Source: Siphonodentalium dalli (taxonomy: Eukaryota; Mollusca; Scaphopoda; Gadilida; Siphonodentaliidae). Taken from it: a stretch of DNA of 64,000 nt. The DNA lies in assembly GCA_032622095.1 (NCBI GenBank), contig CP136063.1:276205426-276269425 (forward strand), written 5' to 3'. Shown here in pieces: positions 55,201 to 63,353 of this stretch. Positions within the stretch are counted from its first letter, which is position 1. Every line of letters begins with the position of its first letter. Made by a program: the position numbers and the translations under genes. The notes under the pieces are model-generated. The model had not been told where the DNA came from, did not search any database, and saw only the letters and a program-made list of their open reading frames with translations.

Positions 55201-58175
55201 GACTCTTTTCATTTAGAAAGGCAATTACCCATAAATAATCTTCTATATTTTCAAATTTTTGTGTCACACCTGTTGATCAATGAAAAATTGGGCTGAGATG
55301 AGTTCTGTATCATGGGTTCATAACCAAGTTAAAGCTGACCATCATATTTCTTAACACTGTGGCCTAATTCCAGTGAATTGCTCCTTGCTTGGGTGGTCCA
55401 CACTGCATATCAACATTTATTTTCATTCGGCTGGAATATTTGTGACTGAAGTTTAAAATAACCTTGAAACAATAGATTTGTTTGCGATTAATGAATCGTT
55501 TGGCTGATTTATTTTAAATATTATAGAATTAATTGCATTTAAATTTGAAACCATTTGGTTGTGACTGTTTTAAACAAATTTCTGTTGGCCTCTTAAATGT
55601 TTTTACCAGTGACCACATTTGACAAAGATTCAATATATTTTCAGGGAATGGCATGTGTTGGTCGGACAAGAATTTGCAACATTGTACCATCCAACCATTT
55701 CGGTCCCGTTCCAGGGGTGGAAGTTGGAACGTTATGGAAGTTCAGAATGCAGGTAAATCTTGTAGACCTTATTAAAGGTGGTCTGTCTTTTCCCCGCTAC
55801 ACTTCCAATAGGGCCTTGTGAATATTTCGTATTCATTTTATTATTTGATTTGACCTGGGTATTCAAATAAAAATCAATTCGACTTTAAAACAACCAATAA
55901 TAATGTTGCTATACTAACATTGATAACAATCTGTGGTCTATTTAGCGATTTAACAAAAGTTACAATCTGTCATTTGGAATGACACTTTCAGTTCAGTTGA
56001 GCAGTAGGTCTGTAGCCTATGTTGGGGAACTTGCCCATGTCATACTGCTCATGCACAAAATATATTTCTATCAGTGTGCACTTGAAAGTACAGACATGGT
56101 TGGAACTGCAGTGTTCTTTGCGATAATGCAGGTCAAATTTGCAAATTCCTTCCATCAAATTCCCGACTCGAATTACAAGGAAGCCGCGAGCGTAAAATTA
56201 CATCAAATCCATCTCCAATTCTGAATTCCACCTTTTGTCATAAATCGATATACGAGGGAATTCCATTTTGTGACATTTGGTTATTTAGTTTTGTCGAAAA
56301 TGCCTCATGACAGGCTTGAGAAATAAAGATACGCGAAAATAAATTCCTTTTACAACTCTTTTGCTATATATGTTTTACCTATATGATGAAATATTGTCCT
56401 CAGTTCATTTACCGATCACGGAAGCAATCGCGATGATTTAGTTGTAGCAAAGAAATGGGGAACATATACAGTAATACCATAATTAAGCGACTCGGGGAGA
56501 GCTTTCCGATGAATGGCAACAAGCCATATTTCCAACTAAATCCTGAAAAGTTACCCATAATTCTGCTGTGGTTAAGGAGTGGATTAATTAGGGCATTACT
56601 GTACCTGGTACTAAAGTTCTATCTCATACATTGCGGGTTCCAAGAATCAATTTGATTTCCTATTTCTGAACGGGTATTCAATTAAAAATTTGTTTCGAGT
56701 GAAAAAGTTTTATTCGCAGAACCCTAATTTCCAACTGTAGGAAGGGTGAATCAATATTACTTATATTCAAAAATATGATGAGTGGGAAAATATGGATCAC
56801 AAAAATCATAATGCATCATTTCAGACACTCATGATTTGATGCATTGAATCGCATAGAAAAAAATTGTGATGAATCGTTACAGCCCTTATCAAGCCCATAG
56901 TTTTTTTTTTTTTTATATTTTTATTCAGATAATTTTTACTTTCATTATATAACAATAGTGTTATTCAACAGTATAATATTTTCTGATATATATGAACATA
57001 CATGTATACATGCTTAAAAGTCATTTGTATATATAGAGAAACAGAGTATATTGCGAGTAATCTTTAGATAATCAGTTTATTTGAGAAATGTGGATACTTA
57101 TAATCCCTTATAAGCCCATAGTTGCAGAGAAAGTTGATTTGTTATTCAGGTGAGTGAAGCCGGTGTACACAGACCACACGTTGCTGGTATCCACGGGCGA
57201 GATGCTGAAGGTTCCTACTCACTTGTCCTTTCTGGAGGATATGAAGATGATGTTGTGAGTGTTGATTACCATATTTAAAAGTGAAATTAAACACTCAGCT
57301 GGAATTTACAGATGTACCTAGTGGATAAACATGTGCAACTGAGCTATTAGTCAAGTTTGCTTTTCGAGAAACTCGATCTAGGCAGTTGGCAGCCCTAATC
57401 GGAAATCCTCTACAACTTAACTGTTTATTGATGAATTTTGACAATTCTTGGAATGTGAGTTCATAGTGTGTGTGACACCGTCACAAAACAAATCGGGACC
57501 CACCCAAACACTTTTGTCCGAGTTGTGGCCCTTTGTCTATTTTTATTTTCATAAATATTTTAATGAAGATAGACAGCACAATTTAATATCTTATGCAAGA
57601 TTTTGATTAATTGCAATTTTCTTAATAAACTGTAGTAAACATAATTCTTTGACAGAAAACAACCCATTCTGAGACACTGTAAATTATTTTCATTTTTTTT
57701 ATAAAACTTCAGGAAAATTTCTTGAAAACCATGAAAAAAACTTTAGGGTTTAAAATAGGGTAGTTAGGTAGGTAAATCGAACCACAATTTTTTTTCCCTG
57801 GCCTTATTTTCACAATTATGCTTGACAGATAATTAATTGTGGCTCTTAATTCAATATAAATCATTCACGTGGGTCTTGTGAAATAAGTGCAACTTTGGTG
57901 TGATAAGGGAACATCCCACACAGCTATATCACGTGAACTACATGTGTTCAAATGTGTATGGGTGGGAGAAATCATCATTTGATTCTTATATAGGGGGAAA
58001 AACAGGTGGACAAAATTGCCAGCCAGACATCTCCCAGGTAACCACTTGAACATTGATTTATGCTTTAGGATGACGGAGACAAATTCACTTACACTGGCAG
58101 TGGAGGTCGTGACCTTTCTGGTAATAAGAGAACAGCTGAGCAGTCATGTGATCAAACTCTTACAAGAATGAACAG
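38477..58175 (+). CDS. UHRF1: UHRF1 homolog, 11 exons, 3' part beyond window
   Basis: UHRF1 is a nuclear E3 ubiquitin ligase that reads hemimethylated CpG and histone H3 and recruits DNMT1 for maintenance methylation. Exons: 38477-38629, 40255-40434, 43076-43129, 48301-48575, 50701-50916, 52017-52144, 52856-53042, 53974-54097, 55645-55752, 57150-57254, 58069-58175. All junctions are GT-AG and phases match throughout (1637 nt, ~545 residues). Domain order is ubiquitin-like (1-76), acidic/lysine linker, tandem Tudor (~125-310), PHD (~341-405), basic linker and start of SRA (~430 on). The start is the ATG of [11 protein letters not shown], the family's usual N-terminus. The last donor at 58176 leaves phase 2; I see no continuation before the window end, so the second half of SRA and the RING lie outside. 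Family assignment rests on residue-level similarity I recognise in every exon. Confidence 0.97.
38630..39990 (+). other. UHRF1 intron 1, no feature
   Basis: Nothing recognised before the family B MITE. The other plain intron stretches are 40440-41220, 42595-43070, 48885-49235, 51000-51480, 52145-52640, 54905-55640, 55755-56465, 57260-58068. Confidence 0.6.
39995..40221. mobile_element. TTAA MITE, family B, in UHRF1 intron 1
   Basis: Ends TTAACCCTTTGAGTGCCAGG and CTGGCACTCAAAGGGTTAA; one shared-type hairpin (40050-40115). Opposite orientation to 26165. It ends 33 bp before exon 2. Confidence 0.88.
40255..40434 (+). CDS. UHRF1: UHRF1 exon 2: end of ubiquitin-like domain and linker
   Basis: Residues 52-111. 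[20 protein letters not shown] completes the ubiquitin fold. A charged linker rich in Glu, Lys, Asn and Ser follows, lengthening the spacer to the Tudor domain. Acceptor TTCTAG, donor GTATTT, phase 0 on both sides. A TTAA-flanked MITE (39995-40221) sits 33 bp upstream of the acceptor. Confidence 0.95.
41226..42592. mobile_element. inverted-repeat transposon, AAACCTCTCCAAACC ends
   Basis: The left end CAGTAAAACCTCTCCAAACC is repeated inverted at ~42570-42592, and the subterminal CTCTATTCCGAACA-type text recurs. A related single-ended copy lies at 19400-19580. It hosts a hairpin fragment (41750-41820) and the TTAA MITE 42076-42455. The ends resemble pogo/Tigger-like elements, an inference. Confidence 0.6.
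42076..42455. mobile_element. TTAA MITE, family A
   Basis: Intact copy with both hairpins, inserted in the transposon 41226-42592. Confidence 0.9.
43076..43129 (+). CDS. UHRF1: UHRF1 exon 3: linker into tandem Tudor
   Basis: A 54-bp exon encoding [18 protein letters not shown], phase 0 on both sides; the IYK runs into the VGDIIDVRD of exon 4 as in other UHRF1 proteins. Acceptor TTTCAG. The donor GTATGTT is one copy of the 8-bp target duplication of the hAT element that starts at 43137. Confidence 0.9.
43137..44218. mobile_element. hAT-type element at the UHRF1 exon 3 donor
   Basis: Left end TAGACTTGCCACGA and right end TCGTGGCAACCCTA are inverted. Flanks GGTATGTT (43129-43136) and GGTATATT (44219-44226) form an 8-bp target duplication with one mismatch. 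ATTCGATTAATCGACTAACC-type motifs are subterminal. A run of 33 G lies at 43228-43260. No transposase domain is recognisable. Confidence 0.8.
43228..43260 (+). repeat. run of 33 G
   Basis: Uninterrupted G homopolymer inside the hAT element 43137-44218. Shorter G runs occur at 5993-6005 and 8491-8506. Length as given may be limited by sequencing. Confidence 0.9.
44899..45751. mobile_element. non-autonomous DNA transposon, CAGGGTTCC ends
   Basis: Left end CAGGGTTCCCGCTGGGCC and right end GCAGGAACCCTG are inverted repeats, flanked on each side by TATAA. The subterminal parts are rich in CCTTGAA repeats in opposite orientations. It contains the zinc-finger open frame and is nested in the larger hAT-like element 44798-47955. 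Confidence 0.7.
45273..45518 (+). CDS. transposon zinc-finger exon (BED/C2H2-like)
   Basis: Starts [20 protein letters not shown] and contains a C-x2-C ... H-x4-H finger (CKLC to HVKSDKH) followed by a Lys-rich stretch, then a stop; 81 residues. This layout is typical of the DNA-binding N-terminus of cut-and-paste transposases and of transposon-derived proteins. It sits inside the terminal repeats of the element at 44899-45751. No catalytic transposase domain follows, so the element is non-autonomous or decayed. Confidence 0.7.
   Translation: MGKCTFQDCWLTSESYKDWLMIVLGDRYSAKCKLCLKTFSVANMGKAALDSHVKSDKHLKVLKDKKKTVPFVDVDVNKKYS
45780..47037. mobile_element. hAT-type element, CAGGGTTT ends
   Basis: Left end CAGGGTTTACGCTAGG and right end GGCGGAAACCCTG are inverted, flanked by AGATATGA and AGATATCA, an 8-bp target duplication with one mismatch. 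The subterminal GGGAATGGGTCYGG motif is also repeated at both ends. No transposase frame remains. Nested in 44798-47955. Confidence 0.75.
47139..47634. mobile_element. palindromic MITE split by a TTAA MITE
   Basis: The right arm starts GAGAGCTTTCCGATGAATGG, is interrupted at 47162-47551 by a family A MITE, and resumes ACAAGCCATATT to GGCATTACTG. The left arm is missing. Confidence 0.88.
47162..47551. mobile_element. TTAA MITE, family A, nested in palindromic MITE
   Basis: Intact family A element interrupting a TA-type palindromic MITE: GATGAATGG stops at the left TTAA and ACAAGCC resumes after the right TTAA. Reverse orientation relative to 25162. Confidence 0.92.
48105..48282 (+). pseudogene. 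unrecognised coding-like fragment in UHRF1 intron 3
   Basis: Following the hAT element that ends at 47955, the frame [20 protein letters not shown], then [14 protein letters not shown] and a hydrophobic Leu-rich end, stops at a TAA at 48282, 18 bp before exon 4. Residue composition is convincingly protein-like, yet it cannot join UHRF1 because it ends in a stop. It is probably a captured exon or retrocopy fragment of another gene; I cannot name the source. Confidence 0.35.
48301..48575 (+). CDS. UHRF1: UHRF1 exon 4: first Tudor
   Basis: Residues 130-220 plus two bases. The core [20 protein letters not shown] contains the conserved MGAWFEA strand with one aromatic-cage Phe. A long Ser/Asp/Lys-rich loop (~160-205) follows, then YHIIFEGY. 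By alignment from memory, the first of the two cage tyrosines of the vertebrate protein is Phe here and the second is Tyr. Acceptor TTGAAG, donor GTATGT, ends in phase 2. Confidence 0.95.
48752..48880. mobile_element. palindromic MITE, same family, in UHRF1 intron 4
   Basis: CCTTGAAATAGGATGTCTGT to CTATTTCAAGG with a deletion in the left inner arm. Confidence 0.85.
49370..50195 (-). repeat. ~170-bp unit array, reverse orientation
   Basis: Same family inverted, CAGCAGCCATCTTGGATTTT and CATTTTGGGGTCATTC motifs, in UHRF1 intron 4. Confidence 0.85.
50701..50916 (+). CDS. UHRF1: UHRF1 exon 5: second Tudor
   Basis: Residues 221-293. Recognisable segments are [34 protein letters not shown] and [14 protein letters not shown], all typical of the second Tudor fold. 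The Arg-rich stretch before the strand lines the groove between the two Tudors. Acceptor TTTCAG, donor GTGAGT, phase 2 at the end. A fragment of a TTAA-type MITE starts about 10 bp after the donor. Confidence 0.95.
51488..51920. mobile_element. two halves of the same palindromic family around other sequence
   Basis: 51488-51618 ends CTCATTCTGCTTAGGCCTCA; 51797-51920 starts GATGAGGCCGATGCAGAATG and ends with the CTATAT outer arm. The ~180 bp between are not repeat-like. This resembles the double copy at 31392 opened by an insertion. Confidence 0.7.
52017..52144 (+). CDS. UHRF1: UHRF1 exon 6: end of tandem Tudor and linker
   Basis: Residues 293-336. [15 protein letters not shown] closes the tandem Tudor, and a short linker leads to the PHD. 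The linker's conserved Arg/Lys pair is formed across the next junction (VK then R). Acceptor TTACAG, donor GTATGT, ends in phase 1. Confidence 0.93.
52640..52826. mobile_element. TTAA MITE, family C fragment, before UHRF1 exon 7
   Basis: Right part of a family C element: half a hairpin, then a full one with an (AT)n loop, ending GTCATGAAAGGATTAA 30 bp upstream of exon 7. The left end is missing. A similar fragment, lacking the terminal TTAA, lies at 22370-22475. Confidence 0.65.
52856..53042 (+). CDS. UHRF1: UHRF1 exon 7: PHD finger
   Basis: Residues 336-398. The Cys/His ligands of the pre-PHD and PHD are visible: C-x2-[27 protein letters not shown]. The acidic pair in CDECD that binds unmodified H3R2 in vertebrate UHRF1 is kept. 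The exon ends GAATG before donor GTATGT, so Trp398 is split. The last ~50 bp and the donor occur three times in tandem; only the first donor keeps the frame. Confidence 0.95.
52994..53320 (+). repeat. 67-bp triplication across UHRF1 exon 7 donor, plus a second tandem
   Basis: Copies of the exon 7 end (CACTGCCAGATGTCGATGAATG) and GTATGTTTTAATAT donor start at 53043, 53110 and 53177, each 67 bp apart. Directly after, a ~74-bp segment (TTTGATAACTGAATGCTC to AAATCATTTG) is itself duplicated. Confidence 0.93.
53332..53593. mobile_element. TTAA MITE, family D, diverged
   Basis: TTAACCCTTTCTTTACTAAA at the left; the right end GGGAGAATCCATTCAGC is recognisable but the final GGGTTAA is lost. In UHRF1 intron 7. 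Further fragments of the family are at 34918-34990 and 50926-51000. Confidence 0.65.
53901..54000 (+). repeat. 50-bp duplication across UHRF1 exon 8 acceptor
   Basis: ATTCTCCAACTGTTCATTAC AG|GTATTGCCC occurs twice, with acceptors before 53924 and 53974. The copies differ at two bases in the exon part. Confidence 0.93.
53974..54097 (+). CDS. UHRF1: UHRF1 exon 8: end of PHD and basic linker
   Basis: Residues 398-439: [14 protein letters not shown] gives the last PHD cysteines, then the [14 protein letters not shown] linker that in the family folds onto the Tudor groove, then SSRDWGK entering SRA. The acceptor and first 27 bases of the exon are duplicated 50 bp upstream. I chose the downstream acceptor because the upstream one shifts the frame. 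Donor GTGAGA, phase 0. Confidence 0.93.
54103..54352. mobile_element. palindromic MITE, TGTTCTCAGGCA family
   Basis: TTCTCAGGCACTGAAG at the left, TTGCCTGAGAACACAGATAT at the right, with AAATATTTTCTG arms inside. Related copies at 20085-20270 (complete) and 17500-17690 (half, ended by a TTAA MITE). Confidence 0.75.
54373..54903. mobile_element. inverted-repeat element, TTAAAGGYACGG ends
   Basis: TTTAAAGGTACGGGCGGC at the left, CGTCTGTGCCTTTAA at the right. Interior CACCATAAACAGAAA and TTTTGTTCTTATA recur, inverted, at 12560-12660, where another member (about 11960-12660) is interrupted by the palindromic MITE 12188. Confidence 0.65.
55645..55752 (+). CDS. UHRF1: UHRF1 exon 9: SRA domain, part 1
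   Basis: Residues 440-475: [20 protein letters not shown], then [15 protein letters not shown]. This is the N-terminal part of the SET and RING-associated domain, which flips out 5-methylcytosine from hemimethylated CpG. Acceptor TTTCAG, donor GTAAAT, phase 0 on both sides. Confidence 0.95.
56469..56601. mobile_element. palindromic MITE with deleted left arm
   Basis: CAGTAATACCATAATTAAGC, then directly the loop and complete right arm to GGCATTACTG. In UHRF1 intron 9. Confidence 0.85.
56901..57104 (-). mobile_element. retroposon insertion before UHRF1 exon 10
   Basis: Poly(T)-headed 204-bp insert flanked by CCCTTATCAAGCCCATAG (56883-56900) and CCCTTATAAGCCCATAG (57105-57121). It begins like the insert at 59352 (T-run then TTTTTATT). 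Target-primed insertion in antisense relative to UHRF1. Confidence 0.75.
57150..57254 (+). CDS. UHRF1: UHRF1 exon 10: SRA domain, part 2
   Basis: Residues 476-510: [17 protein letters not shown], then [14 protein letters not shown]. The [10 protein letters not shown] and [11 protein letters not shown] signatures form the base-binding pocket in known SRA structures. Acceptor ATTCAG, donor GTGAGT, phase 0. A poly(T)-headed retroposon insertion ends ~30 bp upstream. Confidence 0.95.
58069..58175 (+). CDS. UHRF1: UHRF1 exon 11: SRA domain, part 3
   Basis: Residues 511-545 plus two bases: [20 protein letters not shown], then [11 protein letters not shown]. This is the [12 protein letters not shown] thumb region of SRA. 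Acceptor CTTTAG, donor GTAAAC, phase 2. The next expected exon, starting at the ALALNC-like strand, is not present before 64000. Confidence 0.94.
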
Positions 58176-59351
58176 GTAAACTCTTCAAAATATATTCTGA
58201 CACTTTTGATAATCACTTATGTTTGACACACTGTACTCAAAGATTTTTAAAGGTTCCTTAAGAAGGCGCAACATTCGTGAATTATCAAACAATTTGAATA
58301 TGAAACTAACAATTTAAAGGGGAATATCATCAGCTTCTATAACCAATGTATTCTATAGTACTATAACTAGGGGTGGGAGGTACGCCCAGTGTCGCGATAC
58401 GATATGTATCGCGATACGCAGGTGGCGATACAATACGTATCTAGATACATACCCTAGTATTTCGGGATGCAGCCCTTCATAAGGAATTCATGAATTGGTT
58501 GGAAGAAAAACATATATTCAATCATAATCATTTAATGTTAATAATTCACGAAGATATGAAACTTATTTTGGGTTGCTACATCAACAATGTGCGTGCAGAA
58601 CCATACAAAGTACTAATGTATGAGAAGACTGGTCACTCAATTGAATTGATCGTATTAGATCACAACAGGGAAGAAGAACTGGAAGAGTGAAGACATTATG
58701 CAGCTGATCTCAATCTTCAAACTTTGTCGACTTAGATAGTTTTTATAAACCCCACTGTAAAACAGTTTTAGTATATAGTCTGGTCGTTGAGACTCGATTT
58801 TGAGGTGAACCTAGAACAAATTGTTTACAAGCTGTTTTTGATGTCATTTTGTCGGGCAGAATCTGGGGAACAATATATCCAAAATCCGCTAAAATCCGCT
58901 TTGGGGAAAAATTTCCACAGCTCGTTGAAATGGGGTCCTATTTATGGGTTTTTGTGTAAATTTTGCTGTTCCTTATTAGTCTAGTCAATATGATGGAAAG
59001 AAAAACCCCACCGTGAACAAATTGCTATGCAATGTCTTTTGGTGTGTTGACTGTGACTATATCCATATGATAACATAACCAAAATCCCCGTGAATCCCAG
59101 AGTGGGAAAATCGTCATTTTTGGGTGAAAAGTCAGGAATATGTAAACAAAAATGGTGAAAACTGTAATTTTCTGGTTGAGACTCAGATTTTAAGGTGAAC
59201 CTATATTAAATTGGTAACAAGCTGTTGGTGTTATTTTGTTGGGCAGAATATGGGGAACAATATATCCAAAATTCGCTTTGGGGGAAATTTTCCACATATC
59301 TTTGAAATAGGGTCCTATTTGTGTCTTTTTGTGTGTCAAGTTTGCAGTTCC

Positions 59352-59573
59352 TTGTTTTTTTTTTGTTTTTTTTTAAAATAATTTTTATTGAAATCAAAAC
59401 AAGCATAATATTACATGTATTATACCGTTTAGAAAATAAAAAACAAAATAACATCAACAAAAACAGGGACAATCATATTTTAAAGCCAAGGAGGGGATGT
59501 CAGTATAGCATGTTTAATTTCGATTTTTTTAGGGAGAGGTTTCCCTTTATGAAAAGTGATAGAGTTGTGAGAG
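59352..59573 (-). mobile_element. retroposon insertion with TTGCAGTTCC target duplication
   Basis: The insert starts with a T-rich head (poly(A) on the minus strand) and is flanked by TTGCAGTTCC at 59342-59351 and 59574-59583. The neighbouring tandem unit shows the uninterrupted target. 222 bp; consistent with a SINE or truncated LINE in antisense. Confidence 0.75.
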
Positions 59574-60369
59574 TTGCAGTTCCTTATTAGTCCAGTCAAA
59601 CGGATGGAAGGAAACGCCCAACCATGAAAAAAATTAGCTTTTGGTCTTTTTGAGTGTGATTATACTCATATAATAACATATCCAAAATCCCCATGAACCA
59701 GAAGTCGCAATTTTTTAGTCAAAATACTGGAATATGTAAACAAAAATGGTGAAAATTGAAATTTTGTTAATAAACAAATCTGCCAACCATAAACGCTCAG
59801 TCGAGTTCCCTGACTGCCCAATGTGACCATATAATAATATATCCAAAATATCCATGCGTTTAATGAAGGGAAAGTCGTTAATTTAGATACAAATGAAGAA
59901 AATGGTGAAAATTGGAATTTTTGTCTCCAGACTGGGGCCCCAATATTAAACTTGATCCATTTTTTCGTAATGATGTCTGCTCCAACTAATTTGCCGCTAA
60001 CATGTGGCCGTGAATATTACGGGGCAATATGGTGGCAATTTCCTGAAGTGTACTACCATTCACTACAGTGTCCTCTAAATGTATTAATGTGACAGAAACC
60101 TGCAACAAAAAAACGCATTATTCCTGTTGCCATAGCATAATTATGCCTGTCATTTCGTGCATAATTTGACCCTAATACTATAAAATGGCGAATCCTAATC
60201 CGCTATAGTAAGTCATATCCCGAGGATTGGGCAATTCGGTGTCTAAGCAGTCTTCAAAATGACAGCGAAAATGGCAGTCGGAAGTGAACAATTGAAGTGT
60301 ATTTTTTCTTACGATATCGAATAAACGTATAGCCAATATGTAGTCATATATGCTACCATACGAGTTTGT

Positions 60370-61990
60370 AAAGCCACCAATAGTTTCATAATACATCAAA
60401 TGATTGTCCCAAACCACACGAGTCCGCCAAACCATATATAGAGTTACAAAACCCATCTGGTATCCAAAAAAACCCAGCATGTGAGTATCCAAATCCATAC
60501 GACGGGCGCCCCAAATCCAAACATTGCTCCAAACCATCGACGGGGTGTCCCAATCCAATAAAACGAGTTTCACAAACCACCAGACTGACGTAGACTGATG
60601 TATGTAGCTCCCCAAACGATACTCAGCTGGTGTCATTACTCACACATATAGTCCCCAAACCATGCAATTGGTATTCCAAATCACCCAAAATGAATGTCAC
60701 AAGCCACTAAATGAGTGTCTCAATCGACCTGATTAAGGACCCAAACCAATCAACGAATGTTCCCAAACCACACCAGTAGTGCTCAATACGTTGCAACCTA
60801 TGTTCGAAACAACATAATAGGCGTGTCCCAAGCCAATCAGTAGGTTCCAGAAATATCCAATGAGTGTCCATAACCATCAGATGAGTAAAACATACAATGA
60901 GCACCAATTGAGTGCGTCAAACCAATCAATAAGTACCCCAAACCACACAATGGGCGTACCACGGTTACCAAACCATCCATCGGGTGTTCGAAACCACACG
61001 ATAGGCAGACATCCAATATGTAGCCCATGCCATATGTCATACAACATACAACTGTCGTCTCAATCCATTCAACTGTAGTGTCCCAAACGACCAAACCAGT
61101 GACCCAATCGGCCACGCAGTGTCTCAATGCACATAACCAGTATCTAAAATCTATAGCGAGTGTCCCAAACCACTCAATGTGAACACTCCACCCAATTGGT
61201 GTCCCAAAAGCATCCAACTGAAGTCACAAATTACCCAGCGGGTGACCCAAACCATAAAACTAGCATCATAAACCATCCATCAAGTTCCCTATCCACCAAC
61301 TGCACAGGACTGGTGTTGCGAACCAACAACAACTGTCATATCAATACATCTACAACAGTGTACAAAAACCTCCATCGAGTATTTCACACGATCAAGTGAG
61401 TTTGTCAAACCATCCAATGAGTTTACCAAAACATAGTTTGATATATTTGAAGGATGGTTTTGTGCACTAGTTTGGGACACCTATTAAATGACTGGGACAT
61501 TCAGTGGTCTGAGACACTAGTTGGACGTTTTATACACTCCTGCTGGTTTTCACAATCATCGTGTGGCTTGTGACACTCATTGGGTGATTATGGACACTCA
61601 TCTGTTGGTTTGGGACACCCATTGGATGGTTTATGGTACACACTTGATGATTTAAGACACCCATTTGTGTGGTTTGGGACACCACATACATGAGTTGGGA
61701 CACTCGATGGGTGACATATGACAATCGTTGGATGGTATGGAACACACATTGGACTGGTTTAGGCACTAATTGGATGGTTTTTGACACTATTTGGGTGGAC
61801 TGTGTTACATATTAAGTGGTTTGTGACACTCGTTGGCTGATTTGGAATGCCCCTTATATGGACTGGGGCACTCACTGATTAAGTTGGTATATTATTAAGA
61901 AGGCAGTTGAGACACCTGTTGTGTGGTTTTACACTCCTTGGATGGTTTGGGACACGCGTTAAGTTGTTTCTGACACTCATTTGATGTATT
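60370..61990. repeat. opposed minisatellite arms
   Basis: From ~60370 to 61435 a degenerate ~30-bp unit reads CCAAACCATCCAATGAGTGT and variants; from ~61440 to 61990 the complement reads GGATGGTTTGGGACACTCAT. The turning point is near 61437. The long open frames here (60178-60636, 60837-61217 and others) are by-products of the repeats. Confidence 0.85.
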
Positions 61991-63353
61991 TCGATACTAG
62001 TTTGGTTGCTGTGGACAATAATCAAATTATATTCGATACCGGATATGAGAAGATTTAGTTAAAAATCAATGACGAAATAGATATTTTTGACTTTCGCTTG
62101 CAATATTCGCCGCCATTATGGGACACTGTAGGGACAAATTCTCGACATATAGCTCATTATTATCGGATTAGGATCCGACATTATTTACTGTGGTGCTAGC
62201 CAATAAATGTTTTTCGTCTAAATGGAAACAATCTACTGAACTTTAACGAAAATTCCCAATTATACTACTTTCAGTAGCCATAGTGTCCCTATTTTTGGAA
62301 GTGATTGCCTAGTTTCTGCTAAAATGGACACTAGTGGTTCATACCTGACGTCTAATGAGTATTAAGTACACTGGTGTGTTCGATTTGCGGTTATTCTGGA
62401 CATTAAAATAATATTTGATTTTTCTTCGAAATTTAGTACAATCTATTTCGAATTTGAAGGGTCCAAATTCCCAATCCTCGTGATATGGCTCACAATGATC
62501 AGACATAGATTTAAAATGGTGTGGTGTATGTTGGCACAAATGGCCATTTAAACCAAATTTCTTATAAATGGAAACGATCTGGTGAAATTTAGTGAAAATT
62601 GTCCAATTTTACCAATTACGGTCGCCATTTTGTCCGCCATTTTGAATTTTTACAATCAAAGTGTACACGAAATAACATACGTCTGTCATGGCAACAATAA
62701 TAATTTGTTTATGTTGCATATTCCTGCCATCTGTATAACTTTAATTTAAAATGACATTCATGTGTATATTTCATAAGAAAAAACGGAAAATCATACATAA
62801 CAAACACAAATATGACCTTTTTTCAAAATGCTCTAGAAAAGTTTTCCCAAAGCGGATTTTAGCGGATTTTGGATATCTTATTCCCCAGGTTCTGCCCGAC
62901 AAAATGACACCAAAAACAGCTTGTAAACAATTTGTTCTAGGTCCAATGCTTCAACGACCAGACTAATATCCAATTTGAATCCATGTTGCTTCGTGCAGTA
63001 TTAACTATTAAGTTACGAAAGCACGCATTGCCACACAACGCCACTTTTACGTTGTCACTTCCTTGTGTGCATTCAGAGTTATCCTTCCTGCATCATTTCT
63101 ATGAACGAACTCTTCTGTGTGCCAACGGTATATCAATCATTACACAGCAATAACAAAGCCGAAGCGTATGACCGACGAACAGGTAGCTGACCTATTTAAT
63201 CGGCGCTTTGAAGCAGAACGACTTAATCTTGCTTCTTTGCGTGCCGTTGTATTTAATTATCATTTTTTGGCTATGGAACCGGTGCGTGTATTGTAGAACT
63301 CCGATTCGCGATACATCGGTGCACCGGTGATATCTCGCACCCGTAACTATAAC

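Larger units (their letters stand above)
58776..62965. mobile_element. 4.2-kb long-TIR fold-back element
   Basis: Terminal inverted repeats of ~150 bp begin TAGTCTGGTCGTTGA at both ends and share GTCATTTTGTCGGGCAGAA and AAAATCCGCTAAAATCCGCT. The left arm holds further tandem copies of the terminal unit (about 59170 and 59590). The centre is two opposed minisatellite arms (60370-61990). No transposase is present. Confidence 0.8.
58368..63345. mobile_element. large hAT-like element with 8-bp target duplication
   Basis: Flanked by perfect ACTATAAC copies at 58360-58367 and 63346-63353. Ends TAGGGGTGGGAGGTACGCCC and, inverted, TACGGGTGCGAGATATCACC, imperfect but matching in register. The left subterminal region has GTATCGCGATACG motifs. 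4978 bp in UHRF1 intron 11. An unrecognised 66-residue open frame (58490-58690) may be a transposase relic. It contains the element 58776-62965. Confidence 0.75.

Noticed and set aside
58490-58690. 66-residue frame near the left end of the large insertion as a host gene
   Set aside because: It lies within the hAT-like target duplication and shows no family signature; at most a transposase remnant.
60178-61787. Long frames in both strands around the 60-62 kb region
   Set aside because: They lie in the diverged minisatellite arms, both strands are open, and no splice or family evidence exists.
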